Part shown: positions 43,905 to 51,353 of the stretch, one piece after another
Layout of the letters: each line of letters starts with the position of its first letter
Numbering within the stretch: the stretch's first letter is position 1
Assembly (NCBI GenBank): GCA_036495685.1
Contig: DASXMJ010000003.1
Coordinates: 1 to 57,684 of the forward strand
Length of the DNA: 57,684 nt
From: Candidatus Binataceae bacterium
GTDB taxonomy: Bacteria > Desulfobacterota > Binatia > Binatales > Binataceae
Reading direction: 5' to 3'
Position numbers and translations under genes: made by a program
Notes under the pieces: model-generated
Seen by the model: only the letters and a program-made list of their open reading frames with translations
Told to the model about the DNA's origin: nothing
Databases searched by the model: none

Positions 43905-44567
43905 TCAGCGCTTGCGCGCAATTGTAAGACCGTCCGCGATCGGGAGCATCACCGCTTCGACCCGTTCATCATGGGTCACGAAATCGTTAATCGCGCGGAT
44001 GGCCCTGGTGTCTTCGCTCTGGTCATTCTGATTGAGTACCGCGCCGCTCCACAAGACGTTGTCGAGCAGAATCAGACCGTTCTGACGAAGCCGTTTAAGG
44101 ATCTCCTCATAGTAATCGCGATAGTTAGTCTTATCCGCGTCGATAAAAGCGATGTCGAAGGAGTTCCGCTCCGGGAGCGCGCGCAGGGTTTCGAGGGCAG
44201 GGCCGATTTTGAGGGTGATCTTGTGCGCGACTCCTGCTTTTTCCCAGTAGCGCTTTGCAATTGCCGTCCATTCCTGGTTCACATCGCAACACAGAAGCTC
44301 GCCGTTGGCGGGCAGCGCCCGCGCCACACACAGCGAGCTGTAGCCAGTAAAGGTTCCCACCTCGACGGCGGATCGCGCGCCGATCGCAGCCGCAAGGATA
44401 CCCATGAAAGTGCCCTGCTCCGAGGCAATCTCCATGACGCTGATGGGGCCGAGCTTGGCGGTTTCCTGAGAGAGCTCCTGCAGAAGCGGATCGCTATTGT
44501 TGCCGTGCGCGACCACGTAGTCATAGAGCTCGGGAGAAAGCTTGATGAATTTGCTCAGACTGGCCAT
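43905..44567 (-). CDS. SAM-dependent O-methyltransferase, catechol-type (Methyltransf_3)
   Basis: The ATG at 44567 gives 220 residues, the usual size. It has the SAM-binding VEVGTFTGYSSLCVARAL near residue 62, the acidic LLCCDVNQEW, metal-site FDIAFIDADKTNYRDYYE, and ILLDNVLWSGAV. The two Asp residues and the Asn (DAD...DN) are the Mg/Ca ligands of catechol and caffeoyl-CoA O-methyltransferases. So it probably methylates a phenolic hydroxyl. It is first in a two-gene minus-strand run with a Rieske oxygenase. A hydroxylate-then-methylate, or demethylate-methylate, pairing is possible. Substrate unknown. Confidence 0.88.
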   Translation of the reverse strand: MASLSKFIKLSPELYDYVVAHGNNSDPLLQELSQETAKLGPISVMEIASEQGTFMGILAAAIGARSAVEVGTFTGYSSLCVARALPANGELLCCDVNQEWTAIAKRYWEKAGVAHKITLKIGPALETLRALPERNSFDIAFIDADKTNYRDYYEEILKRLRQNGLILLDNVLWSGAVLNQNDQSEDTRAIRAINDFVTHDERVEAVMLPIADGLTIARKR

Positions 44568-44694
44568 ACCGAAAAGAATCGCATCTTCGCATGAGACAGG
44601 AAAGCCATTGCGGACAGGGGACGAAGCCAAGGGTCGCACGCGACAGCCCAAAAGCGGCGCGCGCGAGTTTCCAGAGCGAAGGGCGGAGGGTCGC

Positions 44695-45975
44695 TTATTT
44701 GCCGCCCAGGTAGGCGAAGTCTCCCCGCTCGTTGACCGTCAGGGTGCCGGTGAAAATCGCGTGATGATGTGAACCCATCGCGATCTTATAGATCATTTCC
44801 GGCTCGCCGACTTCGAAGAAGGAGTCGTCCCCGCTGAGCACGTAGAGCTTTTCGTTGCCGTCACTATCGGTGGCGCCGATGTACATCGATCCGGTCGCGG
44901 TCAGCACCGGATCCCCGAGCGACTCGAGCTCGGTCCCAAACGGCGTCAGTTGGCCGCGCTGCAGACGGAGGTCGAGTTTCTGGCGCGCGAGGCGAAAGAT
45001 CACCGGCAACCGCGCGCATCCCGCCAGGACCGCGGTCGTGCCATCGGCCATAAGGCCAGGTCGTCCCGGCGACAGATAGGTCACGGGGCCTATCGGGGTG
45101 GTCGTCCCAGTCGGGAGAATTCGCGACATCTGTCCATTGCGGTAAAGGAACACCGCCGAACCTGAACCAGTCTTGGCGGTAAACGCAATCAGAGTACCTT
45201 CCGCCGAGGCCATCGCGGCCGGAAGTCCAAACGGGCGAGCATAGCGGCTGCGGTTGGGTCCGTATTCCCCCTCAACCGCGAGTTCCGTGATTCCGCTCCG
45301 CAGCGAACCTATCAGCAGCGCCTGTCGATGGCCCTGCGGTGTGTCTTTGTCGGTCTTGTCCTGCGGATAGATGAGCCACGCGTTAAACACTACCTGACCG
45401 TTGTCACCCATCGCCGGGCTGCCGAAGCTCAGCACTGCCATCTCGTGACCTTCGTTGGTCTTGGCGTTAGACCGCGCGAGGCAGTTCAGAGCTCCTTTCG
45501 AGTAGTAGACCAGAGCATCGTGTTTGTCCGGCAGGTGTGAGATGAACGCGATGTTGCCTTTCGCATCTGCCACCGGATATGGGTCCCCGTTCAGAAGCGG
45601 AGCACAATCCTTGGCTGGCGGCATCGGATCGATCGCGCGAACCACCCGATAAGGCGGCGAAACGTTGGGATCTCCAATATAGATGTTCCAGTTGAGTTTT
45701 CGCTTCTGGTTGGTGGTTTCACCGCCGAACAGGACCCGCCCGTCCGGCATCATCGAAGGCACGCCGAGTTCCGAGAAGTTTCCGCCATCGGGCGCGGGCA
45801 GGCCGATCGCGGTAATCAGCGCGGGCTCGCCATCGCTATCGCTGGCATAGAGGACGCTGGAATTTGAGTTTTCGAGGTCGGCGCTCTCGCCCTGCAAAGT
45901 CAGCGCTACCGCATGAGCACTTACCGCGTATCCGAGAAAAATCACGAGTGCCGGGCCGAGTGCCCTTATCTTCAT
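44695..45975 (-). CDS. exported protein of unknown function, beta-propeller-like
   Basis: The 426-residue protein has an N-terminal signal peptide (LGPALVIFLGYAVSAHA, about 5-21). The rest is built of repeated short strands containing DG/DS/DN turns, such as PSMMPDGRVLFGGE, YPVADAKGNIAFISH, SPAMGDNGQVVFNA, PGLMADGTTAVLAG and LTVNERGDFAYLGG. These look like six or so blades, resembling bacterial proteins with a repeated choice-of-anchor or DUF7453-type layout. I see no cysteine motif or catalytic residues. It is probably secreted or periplasmic. It has its own 127-bp and 202-bp flanks, so it is likely transcribed alone. Confidence 0.6.
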   Translation of the reverse strand: MKIRALGPALVIFLGYAVSAHAVALTLQGESADLENSNSSVLYASDSDGEPALITAIGLPAPDGGNFSELGVPSMMPDGRVLFGGETTNQKRKLNWNIYIGDPNVSPPYRVVRAIDPMPPAKDCAPLLNGDPYPVADAKGNIAFISHLPDKHDALVYYSKGALNCLARSNAKTNEGHEMAVLSFGSPAMGDNGQVVFNAWLIYPQDKTDKDTPQGHRQALLIGSLRSGITELAVEGEYGPNRSRYARPFGLPAAMASAEGTLIAFTAKTGSGSAVFLYRNGQMSRILPTGTTTPIGPVTYLSPGRPGLMADGTTAVLAGCARLPVIFRLARQKLDLRLQRGQLTPFGTELESLGDPVLTATGSMYIGATDSDGNEKLYVLSGDDSFFEVGEPEMIYKIAMGSHHHAIFTGTLTVNERGDFAYLGGK

Positions 45976-46177
45976 CGCAGTGCTCCCCCGCCCAAATCGG
46001 CTTTGGCGATCTTTAGCTACGTAGTTCTTATAGTCGCCGGACGCGCGCAATCGCAATGGGGAAATAACAGCCGTCCTCGTGAGTCGCCGTTGTCCCTCCG
46101 GTGAAATTGCCCATTAGCCTAACTTAAACGGTGCCTTTCTATGCCTCGCCTCTCAAGAAAATGGCTCGGGTGCCGGG

Positions 46178-47206
46178 TCAGCCAGGTCCGGCAACCGTGC
46201 TCGCCTGCAGGACCAAGTCGAGGTGCTTGGGCCGTGCTTCGCCGTTTGCGAGAGAGTCGGCGTCGGCAACACACTCGCGCAGCACGCCAACATACCCGCG
46301 CGTCATATGAGCCTTACGAAACTCCGGTTTGGTGCGGAGAAGCGCATGCAGCCTGGGCAATCGAAAGAACGGCACACTCGGATACATATGATGCTCGAGG
46401 TGATAGTTCACGTTGTTCGGAGCAAGAAAGATCCGCTCGAGGAACGAGGGCAAGGTTGTCCGAGTGCCCGCGTAGGGAGTCCGCGCCGCTCCCAGTGCCG
46501 AATGCTCCGCTATGCTCCTGATGCGGAAAATGCAGACCAGGCAAGTGAACAACGGGACAAACCAGTACAGGAACAGCAGATGGGCGGTCCCCGTCCAGAG
46601 GGCGATCGCCATAACCGCCGCGTAGTACAGATAGCGAGCCATCAGAAACCCTTTGGAAACGTCGGTGTCGCGCGAGGCGACGGTCCGCAGAAGTTTCACC
46701 AAGGCCACCGCGCCGAGGCCGGTCAAGTCGCCCAGCAGCAGGACCGCCATCTCACGCGGACGCTTCGGAAAAACCCAGTTCTGGTCACCTCTCCTGCGTA
46801 CCCAATCGGGGTCGCGGTCGGTATTCAGGTAGCGGTGATGAGCGAAGTGGTTGGCGCGATATGAACGTGCCGAAATCAAGACGGGCCAGGCCAACACCAG
46901 TTCTGACACCCAATCGTTGATTTTTCGGTTCCGACAAAGGCGATAGTGGGTGCCTTCGTGCAGCATGATCATGAGCGAGTGTTGACGCGTCGCAATCACG
47001 ACGATAGTTGCCAAGTAGAGCCATGGTTCCCAGAATCTTTCACAAGCCCGAATCGCAATCAGGATCAGCATCCACTCGATGATGATGTGTAGAGCGCTTC
47101 GTACGGTACTTATTTCCGACAGCTCCATCAGCTCGCGTTTGGTTAGCATGGCCCTTTGTTCTTCCGGCTCCGGGAAGCTCTCCGTGATGGGCAATTCCAA
47201 ATTCAT
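46178..47206 (-). CDS. membrane fatty acid desaturase family protein
   Basis: The ATG at 47206 is preceded by GAAGG at 7 bases. The 342-residue protein has the three histidine boxes of membrane desaturases: HEGTH (near residue 82), HFAHH (near 119) and HLEHH (near 270), plus long hydrophobic hairpins between them. These eight histidines hold the diiron centre. Relatives desaturate fatty acyl lipids or hydroxylate carotenoids and sphingoid bases; sequence alone does not fix the substrate. It lies 74 bp after a GNAT-like acyltransferase gene on the same strand, so the pair may modify or build an unusual lipid. Confidence 0.88.
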   Translation of the reverse strand: MNLELPITESFPEPEEQRAMLTKRELMELSEISTVRSALHIIIEWMLILIAIRACERFWEPWLYLATIVVIATRQHSLMIMLHEGTHYRLCRNRKINDWVSELVLAWPVLISARSYRANHFAHHRYLNTDRDPDWVRRRGDQNWVFPKRPREMAVLLLGDLTGLGAVALVKLLRTVASRDTDVSKGFLMARYLYYAAVMAIALWTGTAHLLFLYWFVPLFTCLVCIFRIRSIAEHSALGAARTPYAGTRTTLPSFLERIFLAPNNVNYHLEHHMYPSVPFFRLPRLHALLRTKPEFRKAHMTRGYVGVLRECVADADSLANGEARPKHLDLVLQASTVAGPG

Positions 47207-47280
47207 ATTGGTACCTTCCCTTTGACATATCGTGGCCATCTCGCGTGCGGCCACTCTCCATTCTGGAGCAGCGCCGACTT

Positions 47281-47991
47281 CTATGCGCACGCTTGCATCC
47301 CTTGAGATTCACCGTACGCAATCGGGGTCTGAACCTCCCATGCCACCTGCTGCGCGGACGGAACCACAAAGGGACGCAACCGTAGGCCCTTTTTAAAGCG
47401 CAGAGTCGCAAACTCATCGTCGGTCTCGACCGGCAGTTGAGACGAGGCTGCTACTAGTTTCTCGAGCGCTTCGTCTCGCAGGATTACCGGCTGCACCCAC
47501 GGGAAACCCTCTGCAGTTTTGAGATAAATGAATTGGACGGGTCTTCCGAACGGTACAAAACCCATCGCGCGGTAGAACCCCCAATGGTCGGACATGCCCA
47601 CCGCAAGATAGGCGAGAACCGCCCGCGGATTTCTGCGCGCGATCTGGATCGCGCCGCCGCACCACATCTTCATGCCAGCGCCCGGCGCGAGCGACCAGTG
47701 ATCGCTACATTCAAAGACGGCACGCTCGGGCCAGTGTGAGAGATCCGGACCCGGGCAGGTTCGCGGAAACATTTCCAAGTCGTGGATTGCCATCCCAGCA
47801 ATCATGCTTTCGGCCGGACTGCCGCTATCCGGGAAAAGCCCGTACAATTCCGAAGCCGCCAGGCGTGCGCGATTGTCGACCTGTCCATTGGTTACACCCG
47901 TGAAATGCGTCAGTTGTTCATCGCGGGCTTGTCGCAGACGCTCCTCAAAGATTCGGCGTTGATAACTTGTGCTCAGTAGCCTTACTTCCAT
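47281..47991 (-). CDS. GNAT-superfamily acyltransferase-like protein
   Basis: I chose the ATG at 47991, with AAGGAG 6-7 bases before; an ATG two codons earlier lacks spacing. The 236-residue product shows an acyl-CoA-binding-like region and the classical GNAT end LAYLAVGMSDHWGFYRAMGFVPFG. It differs from common small GNATs by a long N-terminal part with a possible LuxI/FeeM-like shape (SELYGLFPDSGSPAESMIAG). It could acylate an amine-bearing small molecule or lipid. Its pairing with a desaturase 74 bp downstream suggests a fatty-acyl donor. This is inference; the family is moderate. Confidence 0.6.
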   Translation of the reverse strand: MEVRLLSTSYQRRIFEERLRQARDEQLTHFTGVTNGQVDNRARLAASELYGLFPDSGSPAESMIAGMAIHDLEMFPRTCPGPDLSHWPERAVFECSDHWSLAPGAGMKMWCGGAIQIARRNPRAVLAYLAVGMSDHWGFYRAMGFVPFGRPVQFIYLKTAEGFPWVQPVILRDEALEKLVAASSQLPVETDDEFATLRFKKGLRLRPFVVPSAQQVAWEVQTPIAYGESQGMQACA

Positions 47992-48002
47992 CGACATCTC
48001 CT

Positions 48003-48060
48003 TTTGACAGCGATCCAGGACGTTAAAATTCTTTGACAGCGATCCAGAATGTTAAAATTC
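48003..48060. repeat. 29-bp tandem direct repeat (two copies) upstream of the acyltransferase
   Basis: Copy 1 (48003-48031) and copy 2 (48032-48060) both read TTTGACAGCGATCCAG then two variable bases pairs (GACG or AATG) and TTAAAATTC. They differ at two positions only. They lie 11 bp upstream of the acyltransferase start, and copy 1 abuts its ribosome site. Each copy holds a TTGACA-like and an AT-rich TTAAAATTC element. Confidence 0.85.
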
Positions 48061-48234
48061 GATCCTAAAGAAGCCGATCGTAACGACGTAGCCTGTAAAA
48101 AGCACACAGATCCCTCGTATATTTCCCCAGTACTTACAGCGCTCACGATGCGAAGCGAATGCTCCCTTTAGGCTTACTGAGCGAAAGACGACATCGAAAG
48201 GTAAGGGCTGATCAAGTTGCCATCAGGCCGTGGT

Positions 48235-49080
48235 ATGAATAAGCTTCGGTGTGTTATATCGTGTCTGGTGGCTACGATGACCGGTAAGAAAAGGGTTTCG
48301 AGCTTAGAAGGCTTGCTGAGTGCGATTCTTGCCTCGCCAGCACCACCCGCTGGAGTGCGGGCGCTCGGAATCGGGAATGGCGGCCTTGAGGTTCACTCGC
48401 TTACCACAAGAGAGTACGGGCCATCGGTACGCAAAATTTTCGGGCGCGGCGAACTTAAGGAATTGCTTTCCGAAGCGCGGCGTATGGTGTGGCCCCATCT
48501 AAACAAGCGCCCACTTCGGTTGGGTTCGGCGCGGGAATTCCGGGAAGCGTGGTCGCCTCTGGGAATAGACTTTAGAATGGCAAAACTGCGATCGCCCAGG
48601 GGGATGGCATTGCTGGGGTTCTATGTTGGCAGGAGTCCGGTGTCGAAGCGGCCGTTGATTTGTGTCAATACTGCTCACCATCGGGCCGCAATGAGCGGGG
48701 CCTTCGCGCATGAGATGGGGCATCACCTGACTGCCAGAATGTTTGGATTCCACCAGGAGGAAGAGCCGCATCACATGGGATATTCCGGGTATGGATTCCA
48801 TTTGGATGACCCGCCCGAGCTGGCGGCTGACGTATTCGTGAGTCTCGGCATCTTTCCGCAAAGGGTCGCGCAACAGTGTTTCGAGAAAAGCCGTAGCCCG
48901 TCGATTGGAATTGGCGTAACGTCCTCGAACGGTATCGTCGGGGCAGTAGCATACGTGGCAAACAAATATGGGTTCAATGGTGATCCCAATTTGCCGCAGG
49001 AAAATCGAGTACAGTATCTAGCCGGAGTGCTTCACTACGCAAAGCTGCGCAAGGCACTGTTCGACGAGTTTCAAATCTAA
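48235..49080 (+). CDS. IrrE/ImmA-like zinc metallopeptidase family protein
   Basis: From the ATG at 48235 the product has 281 residues; a TTG 18 bases earlier is an alternative. The gluzincin-type motif HEMGHH occurs near residue 165, then ELAADVFVSLG about 35 residues later gives a probable third ligand. The N-terminal region has no known domain. IrrE/ImmA enzymes cleave an XRE/DdrO/ImmR-type repressor. An XRE repressor gene follows 24 bp later, exactly what this pairing predicts, although ImmA-like genes usually lie after the repressor. It is divergent from the acyltransferase-desaturase pair. Protease class probable, target inferred. Confidence 0.7.
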   Translation: MNKLRCVISCLVATMTGKKRVSSLEGLLSAILASPAPPAGVRALGIGNGGLEVHSLTTREYGPSVRKIFGRGELKELLSEARRMVWPHLNKRPLRLGSAREFREAWSPLGIDFRMAKLRSPRGMALLGFYVGRSPVSKRPLICVNTAHHRAAMSGAFAHEMGHHLTARMFGFHQEEEPHHMGYSGYGFHLDDPPELAADVFVSLGIFPQRVAQQCFEKSRSPSIGIGVTSSNGIVGAVAYVANKYGFNGDPNLPQENRVQYLAGVLHYAKLRKALFDEFQI

Positions 49081-49104
49081 CCTACCTTGCTGAATAAGGA
49101 TTAC

Positions 49105-49539
49105 GTGAATACAGACAACAAGTTCGGACGAATGTTGAAAGAACAGCGCCAGGGCCATGGACTGACGCAGCGTGAATTGGCGGCGCGCATCGACGTCAAG
49201 GCCAGTCATGTGGCTTATCTAGAGACCGGGCAGCGCAAGCCTTCTCTGGCGCTTCTCGGACGGATTGCCGATACCCTGCGCCTCGATCGGCAGAAACTCT
49301 TCGTTATGGCTCACCCCGAGGCACGGGCGATGATGCCCCCCTCCAGGCCCCTACGCACCAAAACTCCGAAAGAGGCATGGCGCACGCTGCTCAACGATCG
49401 GGCGCTGCTCAACCGCTATCAGGTCACCAAGCGGGAACTTCAAGCGCTCAGGCAACTGAGCATGCTGGGCTACGCGATGACCCGCCGGGAATTCGTCGCG
49501 ATCGTGACGCTTATCCGCCGCGATCCCGAAGACGAATAG
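49105..49539 (+). CDS. XRE-family helix-turn-helix regulator
   Basis: I set the start at a GTG at 49105 with AAGGA 4 bases upstream; an in-frame TTG lies at 49087. The 144-residue protein has an N-terminal lambda-Cro-type HTH: FGRMLKEQRQGHGLTQRELA, then RIDVKASHVAYLETGQRKPS. The C-terminal half (RPLRTKTPKEAWRTLLNDRALLNRYQVTKRELQAL in order) is helical and unknown. It follows an IrrE-like protease gene by 24 bp, suggesting a protease-relieved repressor, with its operator possibly the 29-bp repeat at 48003. No toxin gene is next to it. Confidence 0.8.
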   Translation: MNTDNKFGRMLKEQRQGHGLTQRELAARIDVKASHVAYLETGQRKPSLALLGRIADTLRLDRQKLFVMAHPEARAMMPPSRPLRTKTPKEAWRTLLNDRALLNRYQVTKRELQALRQLSMLGYAMTRREFVAIVTLIRRDPEDE

Positions 49540-49601
49540 GTGCGGAGTTTCTCCCTGCGCAAAGCGGCTTCCCCCAAGCGTACCGAACACAATCCTCTAG
49601 T

Positions 49602-50222
49602 ATGAGCGAGAGCCGCATTACCTTTCCTTGCGGCGACCTGAAACTGGAGGGACTGCTCACGCTGCCGGAGCCTGAAGCTCCGGGCGCGGCGGTGGTGTGC
49701 CATCCACATCCGATGTACGGCGGTTCCATGCACAACAATGTAGTTGAAGCTGTACTCGAGGCGCTCTGGCGACGACAGCTTGCCACCCTGCGGTTCAACT
49801 TTCGCGGTGTTGGCGACAGCGAAGGGGAGTATGACGGCGGCGAGGGCGAGCTTGACGACGTGCGTGAGGCGGTTGCATTTCTTGCCGGCAAGGCCGGGGT
49901 CAAGTCCGTGTTGCTGGCTGGATACTCTTTTGGTGCTTCGGTGTCATTGCGGGCCGGCCTCACCGACCCTGCCGTAGATCGTCTGGTGCTAGTGGCGCTG
50001 CCGGTCGCAGGGATGACTGGCCCAGGTGATTCCATCTCCAAACCGGTCCTGCTGGTGTCAGGCGATCGTGACTCCTACTCGCCGCTCGAGCCTCTGCGGA
50101 CACTCGCCGGTAAACTGGGCAGCCGCGCGCGCCTGGAAATCCTCGCAGGCGCGGACCATTTCTTCGGCGGTTACGAGGCTCGGCTCTCTGCACTCATCGG
50201 CGCGGCGCTTGCGGAGCGCTGA
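49602..50222 (+). CDS. alpha/beta hydrolase, dienelactone-hydrolase-like
   Basis: The 206-residue protein has the start SESRITFPCGDLKLEGLLTLP, the oxyanion segment CHPHPMYGGSMHN, FNFRGVGDSEG, the nucleophile elbow GYSFGAS (serine near 111), the acid in SGDRDSY, and the histidine in GADHFFGG. This matches a widespread group of small bacterial hydrolases (YghX/alpha-beta family) of unknown substrate. The frame is open 225 bases upstream, inside the XRE gene, but the first residues there are not protein-like. It ends 12 bp before a convergent lipoprotein gene. Confidence 0.85.
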   Translation: MSESRITFPCGDLKLEGLLTLPEPEAPGAAVVCHPHPMYGGSMHNNVVEAVLEALWRRQLATLRFNFRGVGDSEGEYDGGEGELDDVREAVAFLAGKAGVKSVLLAGYSFGASVSLRAGLTDPAVDRLVLVALPVAGMTGPGDSISKPVLLVSGDRDSYSPLEPLRTLAGKLGSRARLEILAGADHFFGGYEARLSALIGAALAER

Positions 50223-50234
50223 ACGTCACGACCG

Positions 50235-51353
50235 TCAGGGTCGCGGAGCGTCTCGGGTCGCTTCCCAGATCGCATAGAACGGGTCGTCCGGGTTCGCTTG
50301 CGCCAAATCGATAATCTGCCGAATCGTGGCCTTGAGATCGCCGTGATTCAGTCGCGCAAGAGTCTCGAAATTGTCCAGGTCATGGAAGTAGATGAGGTAG
50401 TTGATCAGGACCGCATTGTTGAGCGGCTCCTTGTCGAGATCAAAGCGTTCCAGACCGTTCAGGCCGGGCGCGAGACGCGCATAGTCTGCTTGGATCTGCG
50501 CGAAAGCGGCTTCGCGTTGCTGAAGAATTTCTGCCTTGGGGCGGCCGCTCATATAAATCTTGAGCAGCCGCGCCTGCTCACCGAGTAGGAAGCGCGAGAA
50601 CTTGAGATTGCTCTCCAGCATGGAGCGCGCCTCGGCCGCATCGCGCGAGTCGGCACCCTCAGTCGCTTCGAAGAACTCGACCGCACCCCTCGCGCCGACC
50701 CAGGTCGCGGCAGATTCGTCGAACATCACGTGCCCGGGCAGAAAATAGGTGCGGTGAAAGAGTTCGTGGATTATGACGCTAGCCAGTTCCACCCGATCGA
50801 GCCGCAAAAGGTTGGACAACAGCGGATCGTCGAAAAAGCCGAGGCTCGAAAATGCTACCGCCGATCGTACCATCGTGTCGTATCCCGCCGTTTCCATCTC
50901 GCGTGCTTGCGCCTGGGCTTGGGACTCTTCGAAATAACCGCGATAGGGGACCGAGCCGACCACCGGAAACCACCAGGTGTACGGCCTCAAGGAGTCGCGC
51001 GGCGCCGCCATGACCACGTGGACAATCGCTCCCTGATCGACCTGGGCCACCGTGAGGTACGCACCGCCAGTATTGAGTCCCAGTTTATCCGCGGCGAATT
51101 CGCGCACCCTGAGGACGGTCTCCAGCTTGGTGCGCAATTGCGGCGAGAGCGGTTGGTCCGAAGCCAGCTCCGCGCTAATCGGCCGTCGGTTCCACAACAG
51201 GCGTGCTTCCTCGTAAGCGCCCCGTCCGATATAGCCGATGCCGCATCCCGAAAACGTGAGACTGGCCGTCAGCGCGATAAGAAGGCTGGCTAACGAGCGT
51301 GGCCGCAAGCAAGTGGCACCCAAGCGTGCGAGGCGGTCAATCCACCGCTTCAC
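50235..51353 (-). CDS. putative lipoprotein aminopeptidase (DUF2265/PF10023-like)
   Basis: From a GTG at 51353 that overlaps the ABC gene end by 17 bp the product has 372 residues. A signal with a lipobox (SLTFSGCG, cysteine at 37) indicates a lipoprotein at the inner or outer membrane. The peptidase motif HELFH occurs near residue 210, followed by FDESAATWVG with a likely third-ligand glutamate about 22 residues later. The family is annotated as predicted aminopeptidase. It is the last gene of a minus-strand run behind two ABC-exporter genes and a glycosyltransferase. Zinc protease class likely; peptide target unknown. Confidence 0.75.
   Translation of the reverse strand: MKRWIDRLARLGATCLRPRSLASLLIALTASLTFSGCGIGYIGRGAYEEARLLWNRRPISAELASDQPLSPQLRTKLETVLRVREFAADKLGLNTGGAYLTVAQVDQGAIVHVVMAAPRDSLRPYTWWFPVVGSVPYRGYFEESQAQAQAREMETAGYDTMVRSAVAFSSLGFFDDPLLSNLLRLDRVELASVIIHELFHRTYFLPGHVMFDESAATWVGARGAVEFFEATEGADSRDAAEARSMLESNLKFSRFLLGEQARLLKIYMSGRPKAEILQQREAAFAQIQADYARLAPGLNGLERFDLDKEPLNNAVLINYLIYFHDLDNFETLARLNHGDLKATIRQIIDLAQANPDDPFYAIWEATRDAPRP

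Noticed and set aside
47281..47991. Acyltransferase as an acyl-homoserine-lactone synthase
   Set aside because: The invariant LuxI residues (Arg-x-x-x-Phe N-terminal pattern and the downstream Asp/Arg sites) are not evident and no LuxR-type gene is adjacent; only GNAT-like is supported.
48003..48060. The tandem 29-bp repeat as a small CRISPR array or phage attachment site
   Set aside because: The copies are directly adjacent with no spacer, only two units exist, and no cas or integrase gene is near.
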